Source: Gnetum montanum (taxonomy: Eukaryota > Streptophyta > Gnetopsida > Gnetales > Gnetaceae). From it: DNA of 64,000 bases. Of the stretch, positions 45,413 through 57,600 are shown in pieces (position 1 is the stretch's first letter; each line of letters starts with the position of its first letter). The stretch covers positions 1,333,221 to 1,397,220 of the forward strand of contig MNCI01002682.1 in assembly GCA_015680685.1 (NCBI GenBank). Direction: 5' to 3'. The position numbers and the translations under genes were made by a program. Under the pieces are notes generated by a model. That model saw only the letters and a program-made list of their open reading frames with translations. It did not search any database and had not been told where the DNA came from.

Positions 45413-47400
45413 ATGGCTTCAAAATCTAAGGAAAAGTCGCCACTTGCCAAAGAAACTCAAAGGAATCATGATAAAAGACATGATGAAGAATACTGGAGTG
45501 AATCCATACAAACCAAAATTTCATATGCTTATAAAAATATATATTATCTTGATTTTACATTTATCTTCCATTAGGATGAATAACTAAGGTGGAGAGATTT
45601 TCAAGGAAACATAGTTTTACAACTTGAATGTTCAACACCATCAATGCTACAAGAAACCTTAATGAGGTTGAACCTTGGCCATGCATAAGAAGGATGCCAT
45701 GTTACTAAACACATGACCAAGTCATATCAATCCATAGAAGTGCAAGTAAGAAGGGATGCTACCATGGAGATAATACATGAGAATAATAAAGAAAAGAAAG
45801 TAATCTACAATGTTGTCCTCAAAAAAATTAATTATGATACATTCATAATGAAAAACTTGTACTAAAATCAAGAATCTCATTCACAGATACCTATCATTCG
45901 TCAAGAGGTACTTGTCAAAATATAATTGCATTTGGCCCTTGTAGAAACACCAAAAGAGATGTAGAAGACTCTAAACATGGGAAAAGATCAAGGACTAGAG
46001 CTTTTACAAAACCACAAGGAAATGAATCAAGAGTCATAAAAGGAGAACTAGTTGGCACTATTCTCCAACTACTTCCTCTCCCTCCTCATGATCATCAATG
46101 GAATCTGATAAGAGGGAATGGAGATCCAAAGACCATGATAGGAAAAGATATAGGGATCATGAGAGACATGAATACCAAATAAGGTATCTTGATGAAGAAT
46201 AAGATGATTATGAACAACAAAGAGACAAAATCAGGCATGAAAAAATGGAATGACACTATGAGCATCAAAGGGATCATAACTACAATTGAGCCTATGAACC
46301 TAACAATCATGAAGAATCCCTACTAGCCACATGATTAACATTAGAGAAGTGTATATCCCTATCATGCATGTAAGGTATAGTTGCATTAAGTGATTGGACA
46401 TGAATAATATTCCCAAATTTTAAGGTAGATATAATGTAGATCCACAACATCATCTTCAAGAATTTCATAGTGCCTATGCCCTTCAAAATGTTAAGAGTGA
46501 TTGGAAAAAGTTAAAATTTTTTCCCAAGATTCTTATCAACAAAGAAGAAAGTTGGTACTGATTCTTAGAACTAGAATTGATCCAATGATGGAGTACCATT
46601 CTAGAGTTCTTTAATGATAAGTATCAAACCTATTCGAGAGTGTCCAATTTAAGGAAAAAAATCCAAGGATGAAAGCAAGGGACATATGAATCCCTTGATG
46701 TAGTAATGGGTTGATATTATTCTTTATTGCATATATGCCCATGCCATGGATTTTCAAAATGGGAACAACTATGGCATATTATTGATGGATTAAGAAAAAA
46801 AGCAAGAGAAACCTTTGGGGCATATGCTCAAGGAAGATTATAAAAAATTATAGCCTATCAAATTCAAAGATTGATAAACTAGGTGACCAAAGAAGAAGGA
46901 GAATTGAAGAAAAGGGAATCGGGTTAAAAATACAATTGAGATCCTATAATAAGGAAAAGAGATGTTAGAATGTGCAATAGACAAGAAGATGAAACTTTAG
47001 ATAATTTCATTTAGAAGAAGACTCTACCCATTTAAAAATTAGTCAATGACATTGAAACAAAGGTAGAGAAGATGTGGGACTTAGTAGATGAGAAATTTGC
47101 TACCATCCTTAAGATAGTGAAGGAGAAGACTGAACAAGCACTAAACAAGAATGAAGAAAAGAAGAAAAAAAGAGATAATGGATGAGAGAATTTCAAATAT
47201 AAAGGAAGAGTTACAATGAGAAATTTATAGACTCCACTTCAAAAGATGAAAAAGGATGCAAAGTATGCCAATATGAACATCCTAAGAGATGTTGTCTTAT
47301 CATGGACCACTTGTAAGAGTCTGGGGCATATGCACTTAATATGAGATTTGTTAAAAATTAGATGCTGAAATAATTATCTTATCCATAGGGTGATCTTAGA
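45413..47400 (+). pseudogene. gag: Gag of X
   Basis: ATG at 45413 gives a Lys/Ser-rich start (MASKSKEKSPLAKE). The capsid region around 46700-46960 (LWHIIDGLRKKARE, then KEEGELKKRE) matches 32301-31855 of C. A Cys/His knuckle near 47258 reads CKVCQYEHPKRCC. Numerous stops. A Pro/Gln/Ser-rich linker follows. Confidence 0.7.
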
Positions 47401-48480
47401 GACCTCTTACAACCATCATACTATCCAAGTGGAGCCTATGCTCAGCCACAAGAGCAATACTAGTAGTAGTGGCAAAAATCACAAGCATGGGGAAATTCAT
47501 CATCAAGGTAGCAATATCCATATAGGCAACCAAATTCTTATAAAAATTACAGTCAATGTCCAATCTCTCTAGGAAATTCTTCAGTCCATACTTCCTCTCA
47601 CTAATATCCACTAGAGTATTACAAGCCCACTACTCCATTAATGGATTGTAATTCTTATTCACATCAAGCAAAAACTAGTTCATTACTTCCAACTCCTAAC
47701 TCTCTACCATTGATACTTCCACTAGTTATGCAGGGAGAACTACCAACATAACTACATCAAAAGAATGCTACTAGGGTAGTAAAGACACAAGAGGATGTGA
47801 TAATGAGAGAACCTATATCCAGGAAACATCCATTTTTTAAAACAAGTCTACAAAAAGTTCAAAGGATGGAAACTTTAACCACATTAGTCCCATCCACACA
47901 TACTCCTCAAGGGAATACTAAGCTTTCATACTCTGCAGATATGAATTTAACCACTATCATTCTCACTCAAACTATCACACACTAGATCAAGGTAGGAGCC
48001 CTTCCCAAGAAGAGAATAGATTTGGGAAGTCCCTTAGTATATCTCTAGATAGCATGACATAAACCATGCAAAGCTTTATTAGATTTTGGATTAGGAGTAA
48101 AACTAATTTCATAAGATATGTACAAATCATGAAATCTTTCTACACTAAAGAAGATAAACATCTGATTAGAGCTTGTAGACCAATCCATTACTATTTCACT
48201 GGGACAAGTGAACAATGTCATTACCATCATTAGAGGATGGTCTTATCCTATTGAATTCTTAGTAATATATGTGGGGAAAATAAGGGAGAATTTCTTATAA
48301 TTATGTGAAGATCATGGATTAGCATTGTGGATACTAAGCTAGGAATTAGAGACTTGTTCTTGGAAATTTCTAATAAAGATGAGGTTGGAATCATACAAAG
48401 ATGTTGAGTTCCATGTATCATATATAATAATAATGGGTGCAATTACATGCAGAAAATATAGACCACCAAACAAGAAATTA
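47401..48480 (+). pseudogene. pro: Linker and aspartic protease of the plus-strand hybrid
   Basis: HKPCKALLDFGLGVKLIS near 48060 is the active-site region with D-S-G changed to D-F-G. GWSYPIEFLVIYV near 48238 aligns with the other protease copies. Stops near 48110 and 48150. The preceding linker is Ser/Thr/Gln-rich. Confidence 0.68.
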
Positions 48481-48529
48481 ATACAACATGTAATCAATGT
48501 GTAGAAGATATGTGTATGTAGCAATGCTT

Positions 48530-48860
48530 TAGTAGCAAATTCATACCAGATTAAAAGACTTTATGGATGACTTCTCCATTTATGGTACTACATTTGAGTA
48601 AGCCTTGGACCACCTTGAGTAAGTATTAAAAAGATGTGTGGAAACAAACCTATGACTCAATTGGCAAAAGAGCCATCTCATAGTCCAAGTAGGCATTATA
48701 TTAGGCACTAAATCTCACAAATAGGAATTGAGATCAAACTTAAAAAAATAAGTTCATCCAATGAATTACCTGCCACCCAAAAACTATAAAAGATGTCTCA
48801 AAGATCGCAATGAATTACTTCATCCAATGAATTAGCTAATACCAATGATTTATAGAGAAT
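48530..48860 (+). pseudogene. pol: RT, C-terminal part only
   Basis: The catalytic box appears as FMDDFSIYG (48560-48586), followed by LKRCVETNL and IVQVGIILGTKSHK. Protease is followed almost directly by this box, so the fingers and motif A half of RT (roughly 1 kb) is deleted. Confidence 0.75.
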
Positions 48861-49330
48861 TTCTCTAAGATCGCAAAACCATTGGTTGAGCAAATAAAGA
48901 AAGATGCTCCATTTTTCTAGACCAAGGAATGTGAAAAATCATTCCAACAACTAAAAGAGAAACTTGTAGAAACTCCAATTCTACAAGCACCTAACTAGTC
49001 TAGACCATTTCATGTTATGATCAATGCATCAAATTATACCTTGGGAGTTGTGGTTACATAGTTCAATGATAAGAAATGTTCATATTACATTCACTATGCA
49101 AGCCAAAGCATTGTGGGTGCATAACTGAACTACACCACCACAAAAAAAGAATTGATGGTAGTTGCATTTTCTCTAAAAAAAGTTTAAGCATTATGTGCTT
49201 GGATGCAAAGTTTTTGTGCACACTAACCATAGTGCCATTCACTTTCACATGAACAAGACAACAATGAGCCCTCATGTCATTTCATAGAGACCAATGAACA
49301 CTTCTACAAGGTCTACATCGATGGCCTAGT
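48861..49330 (+). pseudogene. pol: RNase H of the plus-strand hybrid
   Basis: PFHVMINASNYTLGVVV near 49005 (first Asp changed to Asn), YYIHYASQSIVGA then LNYTTTKKELMVVAFSLKK near 49085-49180, and a frame break before the HTNH-like segment. Inactive. Confidence 0.75.
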
Positions 49331-50260
49331 TTGTTAGCATCTCCCTGATGCTAATTCACTGCATGTCCTCTAGGATGCTCATGAGGGTTCTTGTGAAGGC
49401 CATTATGTTGGAAGACACATGACCATTAAAATTTTGATAGTAGGGTATTATTGGCCAAAAATTTTTAGGAACACTCACCAATTTTTCCAGTCTTGTGAAT
49501 GTTGCCAACAAAATGGTGGAATGACTACTTAAATGGAGGGACCTCAACAATGGATTCAACCATCAAAATCCTTCAACACTTGTGGCATTGACTTCATGGG
49601 TTCCATCATGTCCATGTCAAATGAAAAGGTGTACATCATAGTTACTATTGACTATTGCATGAAATGAGTAGAAGTAGTAACCATTACTAGCTACACATCT
49701 TCTATTGCTACTCAATTTGTATAACAAAATGTTGTAAACAAGTTTGGTGTGCACATTTATTAATTTCTGATAATGGAATCCACTTTACAAGCACTACCTT
49801 TCAAATGCTTATGCAATTCTTGGGGGTTGAACATAAACTAACAACACCCTACCACCCCTAAGCCAATGGTCAAGCTAAGGTTACAAATAGAAAAACCACA
49901 AAGATCCTAACAAGAACTATTAGCAAATATAGAAGAGACTAGAGCACAAATCTCAATGATGCCCTATGGACCTACCACTCAACATGGAAACTTCCTATAG
50001 GCTAATCTTTCTATGAGTTGGTGTACAAAAAATTACCAACACTTCCTATTCAATCCAAGCTCTATACACTTTCAATAGCCTATGAGCTTGACCTTAACCT
50101 AAATTCTAGCATAAAAAGAAAGATTAAAAAATCTCAACTTTCTAGAAAAAAATCAATTAGTGGCCCAATCATCTAACGAGTTGCATAAGAAATTCAAAAA
50201 AAAGTGCCATGACCTTAGAATTAGAAAGTCAAATTTCAACTAAGAGACAAGGTTCTCTAC
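49331..50260 (+). pseudogene. int: Integrase of the plus-strand hybrid
   Basis: The HHCC finger is readable (DAHEGSCEGHYVGRH near 49373, SCECCQQNG near 49491). The first catalytic Asp is kept in NTCGIDFMGSIM (near 49590). The second region is frame-shifted (near 49765), and the Glu region TTPYHPxANGQAKVTNRKT has Lys for Glu. A basic tail and the word GPYIIYKTF follow near 50310. Inactive. Confidence 0.78.
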
Positions 50261-50534
50261 TAGAACCCCACACATGTACCTCAACAAGCTAAGTTCCAGA
50301 TGTTGTGGGAAGGACCTTATATCATTTACAAAACTTTCCCTTCTAGGCCATGTTAATCTACAAACCTAAGAGCCTAGACAAGAAGCAGTTGGTCAACATA
50401 CAACAAGTCAAACCTTTTCACCAGCCTAAGCAACCTAGTGCAACAAATGTCTCATTGGATGGACAACCACGCTCAATCTTTTGGATCTCCTCCTTTCAAC
50501 TTAGTCATGGGGGAGATGGCCATCCATGCTAACT

Positions 50535-52370
50535 ATATAAGTGGCTCCTCAATTTTTTATCTTTTTTTTAACACATTTTTGTTTTACGTTATTAATTTTT
50601 AAAAATTTTTGTTTTACAACATTGTTAGTACATTTTATTTTTCTTGTATATTTTTCTTTGTTTTGATGTGATTTCCTTATTGTGTTTTAATAATAACGTG
50701 CCTTATTGTCAAATGGATACAATGTAGTTGTTTGATGTGGGCATGTGCTATCCAATTATTTGATTGTTGGTGTCTAGATTCTAGCTTTGAATTTTATTAC
50801 TAATAACTAGGACATGGTTTCTTTTTCATGCAACAAGCAGTGAACCCACAACATTCACCCATCTACAAACTCTATGGTTTTCCTTGTTCTATAAGTATGA
50901 GTTCCCTTTTCCATTAATAAAACTTTAACGAACTTGTGACCTTGGTAGTTTTTGGACTTGGAAAGGATTCAAAGGTTTGAATAGGGTGTGACTTCAAGGG
51001 AACTTGGAACTCTTTGTGCCTTTCTGCTTACTTGGATGCATGTGTTTTCATTTACCATTCTATGTCAACCCATAACAGGAAGTTAAATAAATCTTTACAT
51101 AGTGTGGTTCCCATTTCAAAAAAATGGGAATTCAAAGCACACCACTTAGAAAAAATAAATGGACTACAAGAACTAGTTATGGGACTAGAAAGACATGTTA
51201 CCCATGCCTAAAGGCCCCTCTAACTAAGGCACTTTCTCATTCCTACTTCTCTTTTCTTCTTAAATAAGGAATGGTGGTTGTTCTGTGGAAGCACTCTTAT
51301 GTCTCAAGGAGGTGAACTGGTCTTAGAGTGGCAACACAACATCACTAAATGTGATTTATTTTTTTCTAGACTAAGGATGGATTTTATCAAGTCATTTAAC
51401 CACAAAATTTACAAGGGACTTCATGTGACCTTAATCAAGAACTCCATTCCACTCTCTCTCTCATTCATCTATGCTTTCCATGTCTCACCTCATTGCTGAT
51501 TTCATGTTCTTGTTTGATGTCTTGGTTTGATGTGTCAAAATTCTTAGATAGTTTCTTCTTGGTTTTTATACTTAACTTTATATAACCATTAATCATCCAT
51601 GGGTTCCACAAACTCCTCAATTTGAAGTTATGCAACATCAATAAAGGGCATGTGCCTACTTTGGAAAGGATCCACTTGCATACCCTTTAGTTGGATTAGT
51701 TAAGTTCTTTATCCTTGGATATTCTCATAATCAAATCCTTTGGCATGACCCATCAATGACATCCAATTATGCACATTTCACAATGTTTTTTAGTGAAATC
51801 CTCTTTTTATTGTTATGTATTCTTACACCCTCGTCAAGCATTTCATCATGTTTAGACTTTTTAGAATTTAATAATGGACTACTTATCCATTTCACCCTAT
51901 TTTTCAATCTTCTTGCTAACCCTACTAAAGGAATCAATCCACCATAATCACAACCTAGCCAAGTGTAACCACCTATGAGACAAGGTACTTAAAAGCTATA
52001 TGTTACACATTGGACACTAATCCAAAATTTTGTTGTGATTGTAGTGGGATGCGTGGACTAGAAGTGGGACTATCTTCATGAAGGAAGACACAATAGCACC
52101 ATGTGACAAGGACCATTTATGATCGTTGGATCTTCTTCCTCGCTCTTCAACTACCAAAGGAGTTAGATGTCAGTTTTGTCTAAGGTGTTCAATTTTATTG
52201 TCATAAACACCAAATTTTGTAAAAGATTGTAAATCCATATACTTGGGCACTTAAAGTTTGTCTATTCCATCTAAGTCAGTTTGCATGTCAGTCAATAATC
52301 CCATACCTTCCAAATAGTTTGTGAAGAACTTGTTCCTCCTCTTATTCACTCGAGGATGATTTTTCATTCA
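50535..52370 (+). other. Post-integrase spacer of the plus-strand hybrid
   Basis: T-rich tract 50555-50690 mirrors the A-rich tracts of the other copies. The conserved untranslated block is at 51640-51690 in the opposite sense. No post-integrase ORF is left here, unlike X (25907-26700) and F. Confidence 0.5.
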
Positions 52371-52382
52371 TTCTTAGAGGTA
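52371..52382 (+). promoter_or_regulatory. Polypurine tract of Y
   Basis: CTTAGAGGTA before LTR start TGATGAATC; diverged form of the GGGGGTA tract in C and F. Confidence 0.6.
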
Positions 52383-53250
52383 TGATGAATCATGTTTTTC
52401 CTAGCTCCGATATTGGAGCCCTGATATCAGATACATGCTATCGAGTCCCAACATGCAATGTCAGATACACGATATCATGAGGTGTATGCTAACCTATAAA
52501 TATAGTGCTTGGGTACACAATTTGGGAGTAGTTTTTGTCATAGCATAGTGGTGCTCTTATAGTTTCTTTTCTCCAAAGTTAGAATATTTACCAAAATGCC
52601 TATAATAGGAGTTATTGAGTGTACGGATCTTTATTCGAGCACTATTGTACTTGAGCATGGTAGTGTGTGTGGCAATAAAAATGAGCTTTCTAATCAAACC
52701 TTGTAGTACCTTGGCTACCTTAAATATTTTATTTACACATTTAATGTTTTATGCAATTTCCTTTAATGCTCCCAAGTCATTAAGCTAAAGTAAGCCAACC
52801 AAATTAAATAGTAGTTAATTAAGCATATAAATATGACCATTTTGAGCATACATATGATGCTTGGTAATCCCAGCAATGCTGAACATTTGGTAACCTAGCA
52901 GTGTTATATGTGTTTAGGATGTGCACAGAAAGTGGGACCAGATGCTTATGTTAGGAGAGTTAGTTATTAATTAGCAATTAGATTAGTTAAATTGGTTCAT
53001 AAATTAAGTTTCAACTTGTTGTTAATCATAGAAAAAAATATAAAATAATAAAAAATCATGTGCCTCAATTATGCTTAACCATATAATTAAGCTCCACAAG
53101 TGTAGTTGAGAAGACAACAATTGTCACAATTAGATTTTATGTTCTAAAAGTAGTGTACTTAGGAACTTAAGATTGATGAAATTTACTCGCATAACTCGTG
53201 AATGCTTATGATTTGTATGGTTGGGCGTAGGGGTACCTCGCCACTCATTA
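52383..53250 (+). repeat. 3' LTR of Athila-like element Y
   Basis: 868 bp, TGATGAATCATG...CACTCATTA. Pairs with 42917-43804. Target-site duplication GTAAG at 53251-53255. Confidence 0.87.
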
Positions 53251-53255
53251 GTAAG

Positions 53256-53955
53256 CCTCTAACTCTTAGGTTAGAAGTGATGTTATTTCAAGGTAGAGTT
53301 TATTTTACTGTATTTGAAGGATACTTTAATTTTTGTCTATTAGTTATGTTTTATTACATAGATGAATGTTTTAAAAGATACTCTCATGTTTCTCTATTAT
53401 TTATGTTTCTTTTTTCACATAGGTTAACTAATGTTTGTTTATTATTTATGTTTTTATGTAAATAATCTATGCCATGTTTTTTACATAAATAATCTATATC
53501 TATGACGTGGTTACATTAATTTTAAATTATTTTTACAATATGTAATTTTTTTAAACAATTATAATTTGGATGGCATTTAATATTTGATATTTTATTTAGT
53601 ATAAACAAGGTATATTAAAAATGGTTGTTGAAAATCTTTAACTATGTAGCTTTCTTAGTAATTATGTAACTTTCATGGTATTAGTATAGTGCTTTCACTT
53701 TACATCCTTAAATGTAACAGGAGTGACACCAATGCCTATAATACTTGTTAACTAGTTATTGAAGTACAAAAGTCTAATTTTATTAAATATTTAATTTACT
53801 TTATTTAAAACTTCTATAAATTTTCATTATAAAATTTTTTCTAAATTATATTTCATGGCACTTTTTCAACATGAAAGATACTCTCATATTTATTTATTAT
53901 TTATTTATTTTTAGATAGATGAACTAAAGTTTGTCTATTATTTATGTTTTTTATG
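53256..53955 (+). repeat. Degenerate tandem array, left part
   Basis: Shares recurring blocks (ACTCTCATGTTT, GATATTTTATTTAGTATAAA, AGGAGTGAC, ACTAGTTA) with 61399-64000. The two parts are one array split by element F. Confidence 0.75.
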
Positions 53956-53960
53956 TAAAT

Positions 53961-54872
53961 TGATGAGTGGTGGAGCAATCCAACACCCAACGATACAAGT
54001 TATGGTCATTCATGTGTAACCCAATCGTAATCCATGCATGAGGCAATGTTAATATGCTAACAATTGGTTTAAGTTCAAGACCATAGTCTTTCCATATGGA
54101 GCTAGTAAGCCTATTTGTAAGGTTTAGCTCACTATGAGGTATATGATATCTAATGTTGATAGACCATCATTACTCCTAGCAAACATGATGAAAGTGAAAA
54201 TGGTTTCTAAATCTAAGTAAAATGAGTAAATGAATCTATCCCATCCTATGGCGATGAGCATCTATTCTTGATCTTTTGTACACATCTTAGGCTTTGTGTA
54301 ATCACTACTAGGATATCAAGTGTACCACTACCAGGCGTACCAAGCAATAACACTACTAGATTTACCAAGAAATCATACCTAAGTGCTTGAGATCAATCAT
54401 ATTCATTCTACTTACTAATAACAGTAACATTAAAGTGCATGGAAAAGTAAAACATCAACTAGAAAATAGTAATCATTATGCTAAATTAAAATTGTAAACA
54501 TTATTCTAAGTAAAATAGTAAACTAGGAGAATGTTGCAATGGTGAGAACGATCTTTATTTCTATTCGCAAACTATGCCCAAGTATAATCTATTCAAATAA
54601 AGATTTCATTCATGAAGACACACCACACTACAAGCATTCACACTTCTAAGTGCTAATTCTAAATTTGTGGAATAAAATTGACAAAGTCTAGTTACTACTT
54701 GGAATGAAAATTATGTGAATTGTGTGCCAAAGTGTCATATTTATAGGACTGCATACATCCATAGATATTATATCAATGATGGCATAGCATATGCTATGAT
54801 ATCGAATAAATGACATCATTGATGCGATATCATTGTTACAATATCGGTGGTGATGAAAAATTGACTTTATCA
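53961..54872 (-). repeat. 3' LTR of element F
   Basis: 912 bp, TGATAAAGTC...CACTCATCA in sense. GATATC-type motifs at 54765-54845; TATTTATAGG near 54740. Confidence 0.88.
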
Positions 54873-54882
54873 TACCCCCACC
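54873..54882 (-). promoter_or_regulatory. Polypurine tract of element F
   Basis: Sense GGTGGGGGTA directly before the LTR. Confidence 0.75.
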
Positions 54883-57600
54883 ACTAGTTGGAAACTCATC
54901 CTCAAGTTAAAATAAAATGAGGATGAATTCTAGATTCAACTATACATGACTAAGTAACTACATACATAACACTAAATTCTGTAGTGGTGATTTAAAAAAA
55001 TTGAGTCATAGTTCAATGAAAAATAAAATAAAATTTGAAGAAGCTCGATGTAGATTAAGTGATGTCTAGTGCTGGTGGCTCTTCCATTGGCTGCTTTCCT
55101 TTATCGTCAATTTTCTTAAATTTTTATCGATTCAATAGTACTCGAAGCTTCTCTTCTTTTGTTCTAGGGTCATGTACCATCCATGCCTATTATGCAATTG
55201 TGACAAGGCCGATACATCCCATGGACATGATAGTTACAGAAACATCTGATTAGCCATGACATACCACACCGCAAACTACCTCCTTTCTTATTCAAATTCT
55301 CTAGTCATTTTAAGCAACTTCTAATAATATGACATTCTTTTAGCCAAGTTCATTGCAACATCTTTTTTTCCCTGGTACCTAGCCTTAACTAATTCTAATT
55401 TAGAGTTTTCCACACATAGCTTCTATGACATATCCTTTCTATCTGCAAACTCCTTTTCATACAATGCATACATAGCCGCTACTTGTTGTTTAAGCTCATT
55501 CCTAGGCCTACCTACTATCAACATGGCTAGGTTAGCTAACCCCATGTATTATGTTAAATCTTCTATCTATAGGTCTTTATTTTTTATTTTTGCCTGGTGG
55601 ACATGTGTAAAGCTATCCAAGATAGGCTACCAATCTAGATTCTATGTTGACATTAAGTTGATCTTGGTCTTAGTCATATGGATTTTTTTTCATTAATCTA
55701 TTTGTACAAACCTACTTGATTGCACAAATGTTCTTTGAGCCTTTTGTGCCTTTTTACATCATTCCATCATGTGCTTACTTCAATAGCTAATTTCTATTTG
55801 ATTGTGCATAACTCCTCCATTGATAGGGTTCTATTCTCTTGTGCTATGTGGCTCATATCTTGGTTAATCCTCATTAATTATTCTCTTAACTGATGAATAA
55901 TCTCTTCAAGGATTTTCTTTTGCTTCTTTATGTTGGTTAACCTAGCATTATTTGTAGTGATTTATTTGTTCTCCTCATGTAGTGCGGTGAGTGCCTTAAC
56001 ATGTGTGTATGTTTGTGCTTTTGCTACTAAGGCATCCCACACTACCTTGTCCCTCTCATTCTCCATTACTTGTTGTACTAGATGATGCAATTGATCTATT
56101 CTAATCTAAAATTCTCTAGCTAGTCAAGCACAATATATTGAGAAGCATCTCTCTGTTCAGCTCTCAAGGTTGCAAGCTCTTCCTATAATCTATGAACTTC
56201 ATTTGCTACATGCTCTACCCCAGTTTCTGCTATGACTAGCTTACCCTTGGTAGTTATCAATTTTGACTATACTACAATGACATCACTTGGGATGTCAAAA
56301 ATATTTTGCATGACTTGTCCCATTTGTAGCAGTCTATCAAGCACATCCTCATGATCTACAAGAGTCATTAAGGTATCAAATTACATTTGAGCATCTCTAG
56401 CTTTAGAAAGATTGGCTAGTGGTACAATATGTATGTTGAATGATTTCTTTATGTGATCCATGATCACTTTTGTGGCTCCTACTACATCCTAGTGCTGCAT
56501 AACCATGACCATGGTTCCTTCTCTAGTTTCTAGCACAACTTGGAATAATGCCTCATTCTAGGAAATCTATTGTAACTATTGGTCCCCTCCTCCTAACTAT
56601 AATGAAATTTATTCACTAGTAGGATCTATGGAAATTGTGGATTGGATGGCATTGTCGATGAATTTGTATAGGTTGGCCTCCTCATGTGTTCCCCAACAAA
56701 TAGTCTTTACAACTTACTACAGATGACTCACTGATGACCTATAAACTTGCGACGATAGCAGTGGAACTTGCTGCTACTATTGTTCTTGTTACTATTATTT
56801 CTCTTATTCTTGTTGTTGGCCACTAGGTCCTACTTATTTTTGTTGCATAGTATTTTGAGTGGCTTCCCATTTTTCTATTTGCTTCTCCACCTAGTCCTTC
56901 TTTAGTTGTACCAGTTTGAGCATTTCAGCATAGGAAGCATTCTAAGCTTTCCTAGGGACATTATTAATGTACCCTAGGATTCCAGCATATCTACACAACT
57001 TCTATATAAGGTAAGGAAATGGAAGTGTTGGTTGCTCTAAATTCTTCTCCTCAAACCACCATTGGATCTCAAAGAAATAGAGGTATGCAATGTTTACCTT
57101 AAATTTCCTCATTAATATCACACTTCCTCTAGATACATATGTTGATATTCTATTCATTCTTTTTATGGGAAATAGGTGGTATGTGTTGATTTTAAAGTAG
57201 ATTTTCTCCTCAGCTATCAAATTACTATAATCCTTATTATCTTTGTCATATGCTCGTCACAACCACAATTTTCTTATATCTGTATCCTATCTAGTGGAAA
57301 GATGTGCTACCTTTGCCCCTTCATTGGGTACGTTAAGGACTTCAATTATCATCTTTACAAAACAAGATACTGAGACTCCTTCAATTTTCACTATTACGTT
57401 TGCTTCTTTGTTGTGCTAAAATTGGTATGTCTCCCCCAAATACCATTCTTAGCTACTTGTGAATGTAGGCCATACCAGTGATGCTTGAACTTGCATCTTC
57501 ACTATTTCTAAAGAAAATTTCATAAATGGACCAAAGTTGAGCTCTACGATCACTATGGACATGATCATTTTCTCCTAGATGATTTGGAGGAAATCTAGTG
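54883..57600 (-). pseudogene. Post-integrase ORF region of element F, decayed
   Basis: The pieces 57440-57360 (EWYLGETYQF, VKIEGVSV) and 57220-57002 (YFKINTYHLFPIKRMNRISTYVSRGSVILM) match the ORF of X at 26700-25907 residue by residue. The rest down to 54900 corresponds to 24000-25900 but is frame-broken. Same unproven function as in X. Confidence 0.6.

Larger units (their letters stand above)
44357..53250 (+). mobile_element. Reciprocal hybrid Athila-like element (5' part from X, 3' part from Y)
   Basis: Plus-strand order: LTR 44357-45266, primer-binding site, gag, protease, partial RT, RNase H, integrase, spacer, polypurine tract, LTR 52383-53250. Flanks are ATGAA (44352-44356) and GTAAG (53251-53255), which do not match each other but match the flanks of the opposite hybrid. 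Confidence 0.78.

Noticed and set aside
48045-49559. Minus-strand ORFs over the plus-strand hybrid pol
   Set aside because: Shadows of protease, RNase H and integrase on the opposite strand.
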